From Feifania hominis (lineage in GTDB: Bacteria > Bacillota > Clostridia > Oscillospirales > Feifaniaceae), in the NCBI RefSeq assembly GCF_014384765.1, contig NZ_JACRSP010000005.1, forward strand, positions 1-64,000: a stretch of 64,000 nucleotides of DNA. The letters are read 5' to 3'. Positions 19,242 through 26,572 of the stretch are shown here, piece by piece. A program made the position numbers and the translations under genes. The notes under the pieces were generated by a model that made no database searches, had not been told where the DNA came from, and saw only the letters and a program-made list of their open reading frames with translations. Position 1 is the stretch's first letter. Every line of letters starts with the position of its first letter.

Positions 19242-19343
19242 AAATCGCCACCTCCGTTTTTTTTGTATTCTATCACATGAGAAGTCCGTTCACAAGACAG
19301 CCCGCTTTACAGGGAATGGAAATTTGGTTATAATAATCGCGGG

Positions 19344-19388
19344 CCCCTTGCGGGGCGGACCCCTTGCGGGGCGGACCCCTTACGGGGC
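19344..19388. repeat. Three tandem 16-17-bp hairpin repeats
   Basis: Three copies of CCCCTTGCGGGGCGGA-type sequence lie head to tail at 19344-19388. The first is GCCCC-TTGC-GGGGC, and the third has TTAC in the loop. They sit in the promoter region of the following acetyltransferase gene and belong to the same hairpin style as the repeats near 7.4, 22.1 and 33 kb. Confidence 0.75.
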
Positions 19389-19465
19389 GGTTCTCCTGCG
19401 GGACAGATTGGAACATGCTTTTGTGGGTTCGCGCCCGGGAGAACAATTGGTCAGGGGGACAAAAC

Positions 19466-19966
19466 ATGTGTGAGCTCAGAAAAGCTGAAATCGAAGAACT
19501 CAGTGAGGCCATGCGGCTGATCGAGGGAGCCAGGGCCTTTTTGAAGAGTCAGGGCATCGACCAGTGGCAGGGCAGTTACCCCGATGAGGACTGCATCCGC
19601 CGGGACATGGAAAACAGCCGCGCGTTCTTTCTGACAGACGGCGGTGAGATCGCGGGCTACCTCTGCGTGGATTTTGCCGGCGAGCCCGCCTATGAGAAGA
19701 TCGAGGGCGCCTGGCGGGACGACGGGCCGTATGCGGTCATCCACCGGCTCGCCATGGACGGCGCGCACCGCGGACGCGGGCTTGCGGGCGCGGCCTTTGC
19801 GCTCGCTGAGAGCCTCTGCCGCGAGAGGGGCGTACACAGCATCCGCGTCGACACCGGCCTTGAGAACGCGCGCATGCAGCACATCCTGAAAAAAAGCGGT
19901 TACGAGCTCTGCGGAACCATCTGGTACGAGGGTGGAGCCCGTATGGCCTTTCAGAAGAACTTTTAA
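19466..19966 (+). CDS. GNAT-family N-acetyltransferase
   Basis: A 166-residue acetyltransferase that would transfer acetyl from acetyl-CoA to an unknown amine. The acetyl-CoA pyrophosphate-binding loop is seen as MDGAHRGRGLAGAAF, followed by the family LENARMQHILKKSGYELCG motif. ATG 19466 follows AGGGGGAC; the upstream in-frame extension reads through the repeat array and is rejected. prfB begins 16 bases after the stop. Confidence 0.88.
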   Translation: MCELRKAEIEELSEAMRLIEGARAFLKSQGIDQWQGSYPDEDCIRRDMENSRAFFLTDGGEIAGYLCVDFAGEPAYEKIEGAWRDDGPYAVIHRLAMDGAHRGRGLAGAAFALAESLCRERGVHSIRVDTGLENARMQHILKKSGYELCGTIWYEGGARMAFQKNF

Positions 19967-19982
19967 CGAGTGAGGAGAACAT

Positions 19983-21095
19983 ATGCTGGAATTTGACGAA
20001 TACCGCCGCCGCCTCCACGAGGCTGACGGCGAGATCCGCGATCTCAAACAGGCGCTCAACATCGAGGGCAGCCGCGACGAGGTCGCGGAGCTTGAGACCC
20101 GCGCGAGCGAGGAGAACTTCTGGAACGATGTGGAGCGCTCGCAGAGCGTGCTGCAGCGCACCAAGCAGCTCAAGGACCGCATCGAGCGCTATGAGAAGCT
20201 CGTGGCATCCTATGAGGATGCGGTGGCGCTCATTGAGATGGCCGAGGAGGAGGGCGACGCCTCCCTCGTGGACGAGGTGGACGCCGAGGTCGCCCACGTC
20301 ATCAGCGAGCTTGAGGCCCAGCGCCTCGAGACGCTGCTCTCGGGTGAGTACGACCGGCTCAACGCCATCATGACATTCCACGCGGGCGCGGGCGGCACCG
20401 AGGCGCAGGACTGGGCGAACATGCTGCTGCGCATGTACCGCATGTGGGCGGGCGCCCACAATTTCAACTTCAAGATTTTAGACATCCTCGACGGGGACGA
20501 GGCGGGCGTCAAGAGCGCCACGGTCATGGTCGAGGGACTCAATGCCTACGGCTATCTCAAAAGCGAGATGGGCGTGCACCGGCTCGTGCGCGTGTCGCCC
20601 TTTGACGCATCGGGCCGGCGGCACACGTCGTTTGCCTCGGTGGAGATCATGCCCGAGATCAACGACGAGATCAAAGTCGAAATCCGCGACGAGGATTTGA
20701 AAGTGGACACCTACCGCTCCTCGGGCGCGGGCGGCCAGCACGTCAACAAGACCGAGTCGGCCATTCGCATCACCCACATTCCCACGGGCATTGTCGTCGC
20801 CTGTCAGAACGAGCGCAGCCAGCACCAGAACCGCGAGGTCGCCATGACCATGCTGCGCTCCAAGCTCATTGAAATCAAAGAGCGCGAGCACCTCGAGAAG
20901 ATCGAAGACATCAAGGGCGACCAGAAAGACATCGCCTGGGGCTCGCAGATTCGCTCGTATGTGTTCATGCCCTACACCATGGTCAAGGACCACCGCACGA
21001 ACTTTGAGACCGGCAACGTCGGCGCTGTGATGGACGGCGACCTCGACGGCTTCATCAACGCCTATCTCAAGGCGGCGAGCCGCGGCGAGCTGTAG
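19983..21095 (+). CDS. prfB: Peptide chain release factor 2
   Basis: Releases finished proteins at UGA and UAA; 370 residues. The stop-recognition motif SPF lies in VRVSPFDASG, and the catalytic GGQ lies in SSGAGGQHVNKTESA. The whole gene is open in one frame: the in-frame UGA and Shine-Dalgarno-like stimulator that drive the +1 programmed frameshift in many bacteria are absent near codon 25 (LKQALNIEG here). GAGTGAGGAGA precedes the ATG. Confidence 0.96.
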   Translation: MLEFDEYRRRLHEADGEIRDLKQALNIEGSRDEVAELETRASEENFWNDVERSQSVLQRTKQLKDRIERYEKLVASYEDAVALIEMAEEEGDASLVDEVDAEVAHVISELEAQRLETLLSGEYDRLNAIMTFHAGAGGTEAQDWANMLLRMYRMWAGAHNFNFKILDILDGDEAGVKSATVMVEGLNAYGYLKSEMGVHRLVRVSPFDASGRRHTSFASVEIMPEINDEIKVEIRDEDLKVDTYRSSGAGGQHVNKTESAIRITHIPTGIVVACQNERSQHQNREVAMTMLRSKLIEIKEREHLEKIEDIKGDQKDIAWGSQIRSYVFMPYTMVKDHRTNFETGNVGAVMDGDLDGFINAYLKAASRGEL

Positions 21096-21134
21096 GCGCG
21101 CGCCGCGCGGCGCCGGATGGCGGCTGCGGACGAT

Positions 21135-21419
21135 TCAGCCGGAAAAGGCGGCGCGGTGGAGCTCATCCTGCTGCGGCAGGTGGGTGACATACCCGACGGG
21201 GACCCTGTTCCCGGTGGCGTCGATGACGCGCTTTGCGCCCTCCTCCCCGAATGCGCCGCACAGTTCGATGCAGCCGATCCCGCTGTCGCAGAGCTCCCGC
21301 GCGGCGGCGCAGGCCTCATCGAGGTTTGCAACCCCGATGATCCGGGCAGCGCCCCCGTGGATGGCGGCGCGGTCCCGCGCCGTGTCGTAGTCGCCCATGA
21401 TGAGAAATGCGAATGTCAT
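21135..21419 (-). CDS. Small conserved protein (DUF6506-like)
   Basis: A 94-residue soluble protein: MTFAFLIMGDYDTARDRAAI, then VANLDEACAAARELCDSGIG and IELCGAFGEEGAKRVIDATG. The strand-helix pattern and the ELCGxFGxEGAxRV motif match small clostridial proteins I recall as DUF6506; the assignment is from memory. AGAGAGG precedes the ATG. It is convergent with prfB. Confidence 0.65.
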   Translation of the reverse strand: MTFAFLIMGDYDTARDRAAIHGGAARIIGVANLDEACAAARELCDSGIGCIELCGAFGEEGAKRVIDATGNRVPVGYVTHLPQQDELHRAAFSG

Positions 21420-21509
21420 AAACAGAACCTCTCTTTGCCTTTGTGATGCGTCTATCGTAGCACAGAACTCGGCCCGCCCGCAAGGAGCGGGCGGGAATGA
21501 GAAAAGAAG

Positions 21510-21538
21510 TTGATTTTTCGGGTGAACTGTGCTATCCT
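21510..21538 (+). promoter_or_regulatory. Promoter for the tRNA-Ser genes
   Basis: TTGATT (21510-21515) and TATCCT (21533-21538), 17 bases apart, lie 19 bases before the first tRNA. Confidence 0.6.
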
Positions 21539-21557
21539 ATTTAAGCAACCGTAACGC

Positions 21558-21644
21558 GGAGAGATGTCCGAGCGGTTTAAGGAGCTGGTCTTGAAAACCA
21601 GTGACTCGAAAGAGCCGTGGGTTCGAATCCCACTCTCTCCGCCA
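21558..21644 (+). tRNA. tRNA-Ser (anticodon TGA)
   Basis: An 87-nt class II tRNA including encoded CCA. The acceptor stem GGAGAGA pairs with TCTCTCC. The anticodon loop CTTGAAA between CTGGT and ACCAG has anticodon TGA at 21592-21594. A long variable arm (GACTCGAAAGAGCC) and T arm GGGTTCGAATCCC are present. It reads serine UCN codons. Confidence 0.97.
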
Positions 21645-21724
21645 ACGACAATCTCTCGAGGGGATCCGATTGCGGGAATAAAGGGTCTCTTTTTCAATAA
21701 AATAATCACATAACCGTACAACAT

Positions 21725-21816
21725 GGAGAAGTACTCAAGTTGGCCGAAGAGGCGCCCCTGCTAAGGGTGTAGGTCGGGAAACCGGCGCGAGGGTTCAAAT
21801 CCCTCCTTCTCCGCCA
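21725..21816 (+). tRNA. tRNA-Ser (anticodon GCT)
   Basis: A 92-nt class II tRNA with encoded CCA. The acceptor GGAGAAG pairs with CTTCTCC. The anticodon loop CTGCTAA between CGCCC and GGGTG has GCT at 21760-21762. The long variable arm is TAGGTCGGGAAACCGGC, and the T arm is GAGGGTTCAAATCCCTC. It reads AGC/AGU. Confidence 0.97.
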
Positions 21817-21857
21817 AAGACAGGAGCCCACCCGGCAGGGTGGGCTCCTGTCTTTGG
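21814..21857 (+). terminator. Long hairpin overlapping the tRNA 3' end
   Basis: A perfect 20-bp stem (21814-21833 with 21838-21857, loop GGCA) begins within the CCA end of tRNA-Ser(GCT). It probably terminates the tRNA transcript, although the T-run is inside the stem (TCTTTGG). Confidence 0.7.
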
Positions 21858-22208
21858 CAGGCAAGTATTTAACCCGAGCGCCGGGAACCGGCGCGGGCAG
21901 AGCGCCCGACCGCCGCCGGTGGCGGGGGGAGGGAGGGCGCTCTGGCGCAGCGGTCGGCGAGGGCAAGGCGGCTTCGCCGCCGCAGACAGAGCCGGGCACC
22001 GCAAGAGGGTTCGCGAAGCGATTCAAATCCCATAGGCTACCTGTTAAACTACCATCTGCGTGGAGAGCAGCACCCGGCAGGGTGAGCTCCTGTCTTTGGC
22101 AGGCCCCTTGCGGGGCAATGTTTTGCAGGATCGGGCTCTCTACAAGATATAAAAGGAGCGGCGCAAGCCGCGGCGGGGGAAAATTATCATAGAAAAGGGG
22201 ACAGATCA
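21858..22208. other. Gene-free stretch with a duplicated terminator half
   Basis: No gene is seen. Bases 22071-22103 repeat 21829-21861 (the 3' half of the tRNA terminator) with one mismatch in 33. Just before the second copy is a T-arm-like GATTCAAATCCC, which suggests a decayed duplication of a tRNA 3' end. A GCCCC-TTGC-GGGGC hairpin lies at 22103-22116. Confidence 0.5.
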
Positions 22209-22571
22209 GTGACAATAGAGCGGATAGAACGCAATCACACTGTGTGCGCTGTGATACACGACAGCGGAAAAGTCATCACTGACGCGGCGTCGGCGCTCGA
22301 TGTGCTGATGAGCGCGAAGTACGACGCGGGCACGGAAAACATTGTCATCAGCAAATCTCTGATTACTGAGGATTTTTTTATTCTCAGCACGGGGCTTGCC
22401 GGTGAGATTCTTCAAAAGTACATCAATTACGGCGGGCGTATCGCCATCTACGGCGACTATACCCGCTACACCAGCAAACCTCTCAAAGATTTCATTCGGG
22501 AGAGCAACAGGGGAAAAGATGTGTTCTTTGTCTCTGACCGGGAACAGGCCATTGCCATGCTGACAAAATAG
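22209..22571 (+). CDS. DUF4180 family protein
   Basis: A 120-residue soluble protein that matches DUF4180 closely: SALDVLMSAKYDAGTENIVI, then TEDFFILSTGLAGEILQKYI with NYGGRIAIYGDYT, and a C-terminal DFIRESNRGKDVFFVSDREQA. The family is found widely in Firmicutes with no settled function. The start is GTG 22209 after AAAAGGGGAC. Confidence 0.88.
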   Translation: MTIERIERNHTVCAVIHDSGKVITDAASALDVLMSAKYDAGTENIVISKSLITEDFFILSTGLAGEILQKYINYGGRIAIYGDYTRYTSKPLKDFIRESNRGKDVFFVSDREQAIAMLTK

Positions 22572-22718
22572 GCCCACGGCGGGGCGGCATATTCCTCGCG
22601 GGGCGGCGTGTGGGGGTGAGTGATTTGCCCCTGCAGATCCGGTCTCCGGGGATTGGCTCATGCAGGAATATAAAAGCGCGCCGCAAGCCGCCGTTTTTGA
22701 ACGAAGGAGGGGAATTCC

Positions 22719-23480
22719 ATGAAAAAGAGACGCGTTCGCCTCGCCGTGGGGGTGGGACTTGCCATCGCGGCGCTGTGCGTGGTTTTTCTCATACTGGTGC
22801 TCAACGGAACCATCATCCCAAACCGCGCGGCGGCGACGAAGTATCCCGTCCGGGGCGTGGACATCTCCTCCTACCAGGGAGAGGTCGACTGGCAGACGCT
22901 CGCCGCGCAGGACATTGCCTTTGTCTTTCTCAAAGCCACCGAGGGCAGCTCCTTTGTCGACAAAAGCTTTGCGTACAACTACGAAGAGGCCGTACAGACG
23001 GAGCTTGCCGTCGGCGCATACCACTTTTTCAGCTATGACAGCGCGGGTGCGACCCAGGCGGAAAACTTCATTCGCACCGTTGCGCCCCACGACGGAATGC
23101 TGCCGCCGGTGATCGATCTCGAGTTCTACGGAGACAAGGAGCAGCATCCCCCCAAGAGGGAGGCTGTGACCCGGGAGCTGAAGACAATGCTCGACCTGCT
23201 GGAGGAGCACTATGGCCAAAAGCCCATTCTCTACGCCACGGAAAAATCCTACCGGCTGTATCTCTCGGGCGACTACGGGGAATATGACATCTGGATTCGC
23301 AGTGTGACAACGAAGCCCACACTCGCAGACGGCAGGGACTGGACATTCTGGCAGTACACCGACCGCGAGCGGCTCGACGGCTACCGCGGGAAAGAGAAAT
23401 TCATCGACATGAACGTCTTTGGCGGCAGCGCCGCAGACTTTGAGGAGTATGTCAGAAAAAACGGCTATCAGGCGGGCTGA
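22719..23480 (+). CDS. GH25 lysozyme-type muramidase, membrane anchored
   Basis: A 253-residue enzyme predicted to cut the glycan of peptidoglycan. One N-terminal membrane anchor (about residues 8-30) is followed by a GH25 domain: VRGVDISSYQGEVDWQTL (catalytic Asp), VFLKATEGSSFVDKSF, AYHFFSYDSAGATQAENF and PPVIDLEFYG (acidic pair). It ends KFIDMNVFGGSAADFEEYV. There is no separate wall-binding repeat. GGAGGGGAA precedes the ATG. Probable role: wall remodelling. Confidence 0.93.
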   Translation: MKKRRVRLAVGVGLAIAALCVVFLILVLNGTIIPNRAAATKYPVRGVDISSYQGEVDWQTLAAQDIAFVFLKATEGSSFVDKSFAYNYEEAVQTELAVGAYHFFSYDSAGATQAENFIRTVAPHDGMLPPVIDLEFYGDKEQHPPKREAVTRELKTMLDLLEEHYGQKPILYATEKSYRLYLSGDYGEYDIWIRSVTTKPTLADGRDWTFWQYTDRERLDGYRGKEKFIDMNVFGGSAADFEEYVRKNGYQAG

Positions 23481-23514
23481 GACCCGCGGACCGCTTGGGG
23501 AAAGGAGCGCTGCA

Positions 23515-23997
23515 ATGTTCACACTGCGGGCGTTTGAGGACGGGGATCTGCCGCTTTTGCGCCGGTGGCTGTATGAGCCCCATGTGGCGCGGTGGTTTCC
23601 CCGCCCGCAGGGATGGCTCGACGAGGCGCGCCGCCGGCGGGACACATTCTCGTTTATCCGCCACTTTATCGCCCAGTGGGAGGACGGGCCGGTGGGCTTT
23701 TGTCAGTACTACGAGTACGCGCGCAGCGGCGAGAGCTGGCAGGGGGATATTCCGCTTGCGGGAACCTACAGTATCGACTATCTGATCGGGGAGAGGCAGG
23801 CGCTCGGGCGCGGCCTCGGCAGGCGAATGGTATCGGCGCTTCTCGAGCGCGTCCGGCGGGAGACAAACGCCCGGCGCGTCATCGTCCAGCCGGAGCGGGA
23901 CAATGCCGCCTCCTGCCGCACACTCGTAAGCTGCGGCTTTCACTACGATGAAAAAAACCGGATTTACCGGCTGGAATTTGCAAAAAGACACGCGTAA
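23515..23997 (+). CDS. GNAT acetyltransferase, AAC(6')-like
   Basis: A 160-residue acetyltransferase of the Acetyltransf_8 type: DLPLLRRWLYEPHVARWFPR at the N-terminus, then GTYSIDYLIGERQALGRGLG (acetyl-CoA loop) and VIVQPERDNAASCRTLVSCG. This group contains aminoglycoside 6'-N-acetyltransferases, but sequence alone does not show the substrate. AAAGGAG precedes ATG 23515, 34 bases after the lysozyme gene. Confidence 0.85.
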   Translation: MFTLRAFEDGDLPLLRRWLYEPHVARWFPRPQGWLDEARRRRDTFSFIRHFIAQWEDGPVGFCQYYEYARSGESWQGDIPLAGTYSIDYLIGERQALGRGLGRRMVSALLERVRRETNARRVIVQPERDNAASCRTLVSCGFHYDEKNRIYRLEFAKRHA

Positions 23998-24013
23998 TTG
24001 CGTGTCTTTTTTT
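23982..24013 (+). terminator. Terminator after the acetyltransferase gene
   Basis: AAAAAGACACGC (23982-23993), loop GTAATT, GCGTGTCTTTTT (24000-24011) and more T residues. The stop codon lies in the loop. Confidence 0.88.
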
Positions 24014-24047
24014 GTTTCTTCGCGGCGGCCGATTGGAATAATAATTC

Positions 24048-24135
24048 TTACTAAATATAACAAAAAGCATACAAAGTAATACTTGCACGAACCGGAAAGC
24101 TGTGGTATTCTTATAGTAAGAAAAGTTCTTACAAA
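24048..24135 (+). promoter_or_regulatory. Promoter with repeated TTCTTA operator-like motifs
   Basis: TTGCAC (24083-24088) and TATTCT (24106-24111) are 17 bases apart. The -10 runs into the palindrome TTCTTA-TAG-TAAGAA (24108-24122). TTCTTAC recurs near 24048 and 24127. Three copies around one promoter suggest a repressor or activator controlling the downstream cassette. Confidence 0.65.
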
Positions 24136-24177
24136 TTGGGAGAACCGATCTGAAATAAAAAGATTTGAGGTGAGACA

Positions 24178-24402
24178 ATGATTTATCGAGGCAAGCGTCC
24201 GAGCGAGCGCCGGCGCAGAAGGGCAAGAGCGACGATTTTTCTGTGCGCGTGTGCCGTCGGCGTCTGGCTGGCGGTGACGGTGTGGCTGTTTCTCACGCTG
24301 GACCGGCAGGCGCGCTCACTTATGACGGGCGCGCAGAGCGAGCGGGTGTGTCCCGCGCCGCAGGTAAGTCCCGCGCCGCGGGTGCGGTGGACACTGCGGT
24401 GA
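24178..24402 (+). CDS. Small single-pass membrane protein
   Basis: A 74-residue protein with an extremely basic start (RGKRPSERRRRRARA), one hydrophobic helix (about residues 20-42) and a Pro-rich tail. GAGGTGAGACA precedes the ATG. It is the first gene of a cassette whose members overlap by four bases, so it is probably real, but no family is recognised. Confidence 0.6.
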   Translation: MIYRGKRPSERRRRRARATIFLCACAVGVWLAVTVWLFLTLDRQARSLMTGAQSERVCPAPQVSPAPRVRWTLR

Positions 24403-24779
24403 CGCGGGCGGAGGTCTGCGGCTGCTGCGGACGGGAGATTCCAGACGGAGAGGACTGGTACCGGCAGGGGGGCCGGACGATCTGTGAGAGGTGCCTTGCG
24501 CTGCTCGCCGAAGAGGCCGGCGAGCAGGAGAAGCTGCGCTTTGTCACGGGGCGGGAGGCTGATTTTCACCTCTGGTACCGCTTCGGCATCCGCGAGTGGG
24601 ACCGCTCGCGCACCGGGGAGCTGCTCGGGATTCTGCGCGAGGGCTTTGAGGCCCAGCGGGCGGCGGGCCAGCCCACGGCGCGAGCGGATCTCGACGACTA
24701 CTGCCTGTCGAGCTGCGCCGTGGAATTCACCGACGCGTTTCGCCGCGCGCACGGCATACAGAGAGGAGGGGCGGCGTGA
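24399..24779 (+). CDS. Zinc-finger-like small protein of the phage-type cassette
   Basis: A 126-residue protein with a treble-clef-like N-terminus: CGCCGREIPDGEDWYRQ then CERCL, giving CxxC...CxxC. It continues with a helical acidic region. The start is taken at GTG 24399, which overlaps the previous stop as GTGA; GTG 24387 in the same frame is possible. The function is unknown; it sits in a replication/regulation cassette. Confidence 0.6.
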   Translation: MTRAEVCGCCGREIPDGEDWYRQGGRTICERCLALLAEEAGEQEKLRFVTGREADFHLWYRFGIREWDRSRTGELLGILREGFEAQRAAGQPTARADLDDYCLSSCAVEFTDAFRRAHGIQRGGAA

Positions 24780-25504
24780 ACTACATCACGCAGATCAATG
24801 CGTTTTACAGCTGGCTCATCGAGCACCCGCTACCGGCGGCCAGCCAGGCGCTGTGGCACCGGCTGATGGCCTACTGCAACCAGTTCGGCTGGAAGCGGGA
24901 GTTCAGCATCGCGAACTCCCGCCTGATGGGGGAGCTGGGCCTTGCGAAGACGAGCTTTGAGCGCGCGCGCGACCTGCTGGCCGAGCGGGGGCTCATCGTC
25001 TACCGCAAGGGCCGCGGCAGCGCGTGCGGCAGCTACACGATGCTGCCGTTTGTGTCCCAGACAGAGCCGGATTTTGACACACAAACCGGGCGCAATCCGG
25101 GCACAATGCGGGCACAAACCGGGCCGGACACGGGAACATTAGATAAACAAGACCAAACAAAACAAGAAAAGACAATATCTGTTTCTCCGGGTCAAAAAAA
25201 TTACGCCGAACATGTGCGCCTGACGGCGCAGGAGTACGGCGCGCTCGTGGAGAGCTACGGTGAGCAGGACACGGCCCGCTTAATCGAGCTACTCGACAAC
25301 TACAAGGGTGCGTCGGGCAAGAACTACTGCAATGACTACCGGGCAATTCTCTCATGGTGTGTCTCGTGTCTCGCGCGCGAAAAGGCACGCCGCCCGCACA
25401 GGCGGCGGCCCCGTTCGCCGGAGGGAGAGCACAGCTTTGACATGGACCAGCTCGAACGCATGGCCTTTGAGATCACCTACGGCCGGGAGGAGGAGAGAGA
25501 ATGA
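24776..25504 (+). CDS. Phage-type replication initiator/replisome organiser-like protein
   Basis: A 242-residue protein. The N-terminal winged-helix domain (about 1-85) reads ITQINAFYSWLIEHPLPAAS... FSIANSRLMGELGLAKTSFERARD and ends in YRKGRGSACGSYTMLPF, the layout of phage and conjugative-element replication proteins. A Gln/Lys-rich, lower-GC linker follows (about 95-130), then a DnaD-like helical region. The start is GTG 24776 in a GTGA overlap. Confidence 0.7.
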   Translation: MNYITQINAFYSWLIEHPLPAASQALWHRLMAYCNQFGWKREFSIANSRLMGELGLAKTSFERARDLLAERGLIVYRKGRGSACGSYTMLPFVSQTEPDFDTQTGRNPGTMRAQTGPDTGTLDKQDQTKQEKTISVSPGQKNYAEHVRLTAQEYGALVESYGEQDTARLIELLDNYKGASGKNYCNDYRAILSWCVSCLAREKARRPHRRRPRSPEGEHSFDMDQLERMAFEITYGREEERE

Positions 25505-25923
25505 CAACAGTGGAGTGGCTGTCCCGGGCGAGGAGCCTCGACAGCGAGATCACGGCGCTGCTCACGGCGCAGAGGCGGGCGTTTGAGCGGGTGCTGAATG
25601 TGACGGGCCGCCTGCGCGAGATCGTGGTAAAGGGCGGTCTGCGGCAGGATCCCATGGAGCGCTACCTCGAACTCGAGGAGACGATCAACGAGCGCATCAA
25701 CGAGCTGCTCGAAGTCAAGCAGGAGATTCTTGCCGCCATTCGGAACATTGACCGGCAGGAGTACCGGGTGCTGCTCATTGACCGCTATGTCAACGGGTAC
25801 ACCTGGGAGAAAGTCGCCCAGCATATGCACTACAGTACAAAGCACGTCTTAAGCGAGATGCACCCCGCGGCGCTCGACGCGGCGCAGCGGGTGCTCGAAG
25901 AGGAGAGCCGCCGCGCGGGCTAG
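25501..25923 (+). CDS. DUF1492/ArpU-type phage transcriptional regulator
   Basis: A 140-residue protein. It is mostly coiled coil (about 1-85), then IRNIDRQEYRVLLIDRYVNG and YTWEKVAQHMHYSTKHVLSE, a sigma-70 region-4-like helix-turn-helix found in phage late-gene activators of the DUF1492/ArpU/RinA group. ATGA overlap with the preceding gene shows coupled translation. It would normally precede packaging genes, but none follow here. Confidence 0.8.
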   Translation: MTTVEWLSRARSLDSEITALLTAQRRAFERVLNVTGRLREIVVKGGLRQDPMERYLELEETINERINELLEVKQEILAAIRNIDRQEYRVLLIDRYVNGYTWEKVAQHMHYSTKHVLSEMHPAALDAAQRVLEEESRRAG

Positions 25924-26097
25924 CGGCGGTGGGGCACAGAGCGCGTCTTGAGCGCCGCGCGCATCGCCCTGCTGATCGCCACAGGATCTCCTCTCGCCGG
26001 CAAGTGCTGCTCTATGACAGCTCTCTTAGGCCACTTTTACCGGAAAGCCCGCATGTCCGCCGCAAAATCGGGGCAGACTATCGGCGAGGTGAGAGAA

Positions 26098-26523
26098 ATG
26101 TTACCGGAAAACGAACTGATCCAGTACGTGTACAAGACGGCCGACATGGGCTGCGAGGGCATCGAGTGCGTGATCGGCGCCGCGCGCAGCGACGCCCTGC
26201 GCCAGGTGCTGCACAGCCAGCTCGGCGACTACCAGAAACTGCGCGAGGACGCCGCGCGCATGCTCCACGAGTCGGGCGACGACCCGAAAGGGGTGGGCCC
26301 CATGGCGCGCGCCTCGTCGCGTGTGATGTCGGCCGGAAAACTGTCACTCGACAGCTCCGACTCAAAGATTGCCGAGATGACCATTCAGGGCAACAACATG
26401 GGGGTCACCAAGACCATCGAGCATCTGCACGACTACGCGGGCGGCGGCGAGGCCGAGAAGCTCGCCAAGAAGCTGCTCGCCACCGAGCAGGCGAACGTCG
26501 AACAGCTCAAGCCCTTTCTGTGA
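26098..26523 (+). CDS. Ferritin-like helical protein, unknown function
   Basis: A 141-residue all-helical protein. ENELIQYVYKTADMGCEGIE opens a first helix, and NMGVTKTIEHLHDYAG and ATEQANVEQLKPFL form later ones, with Glu and His spaced as in ferritin-like four-helix bundles. This is a fold-level inference only. ATG 26098 follows GAGGTGAGAGAA; longer in-frame extensions lack family-like sequence. A terminator follows. Confidence 0.6.
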   Translation: MLPENELIQYVYKTADMGCEGIECVIGAARSDALRQVLHSQLGDYQKLREDAARMLHESGDDPKGVGPMARASSRVMSAGKLSLDSSDSKIAEMTIQGNNMGVTKTIEHLHDYAGGGEAEKLAKKLLATEQANVEQLKPFL

Positions 26524-26526
26524 GCG

Positions 26527-26562
26527 AAGAGGCGCCCGGTCATTGCCCGGGCGCCTCTTTTG
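26527..26562 (+). terminator. Bidirectional terminator between convergent genes
   Basis: AAGAGGCGCCCGG (26527-26539) pairs perfectly with 26547-26559, followed by TTGC. It serves the helical protein gene and possibly the converging MFS gene. Confidence 0.85.
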
Positions 26563-26572
26563 CTGTCGAAAA

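Noticed and set aside
21996..22060. Third tRNA gene
   Set aside because: A T-arm-like sequence is present, but no matching acceptor, D arm or anticodon arm can be built; treated as a relic at most.
25924..26097. Longer N-terminus or separate gene before the ferritin-like protein
   Set aside because: The in-frame extension lacks a ribosome site and family-like sequence, and the GAGGTGAG site supports the start at 26098.
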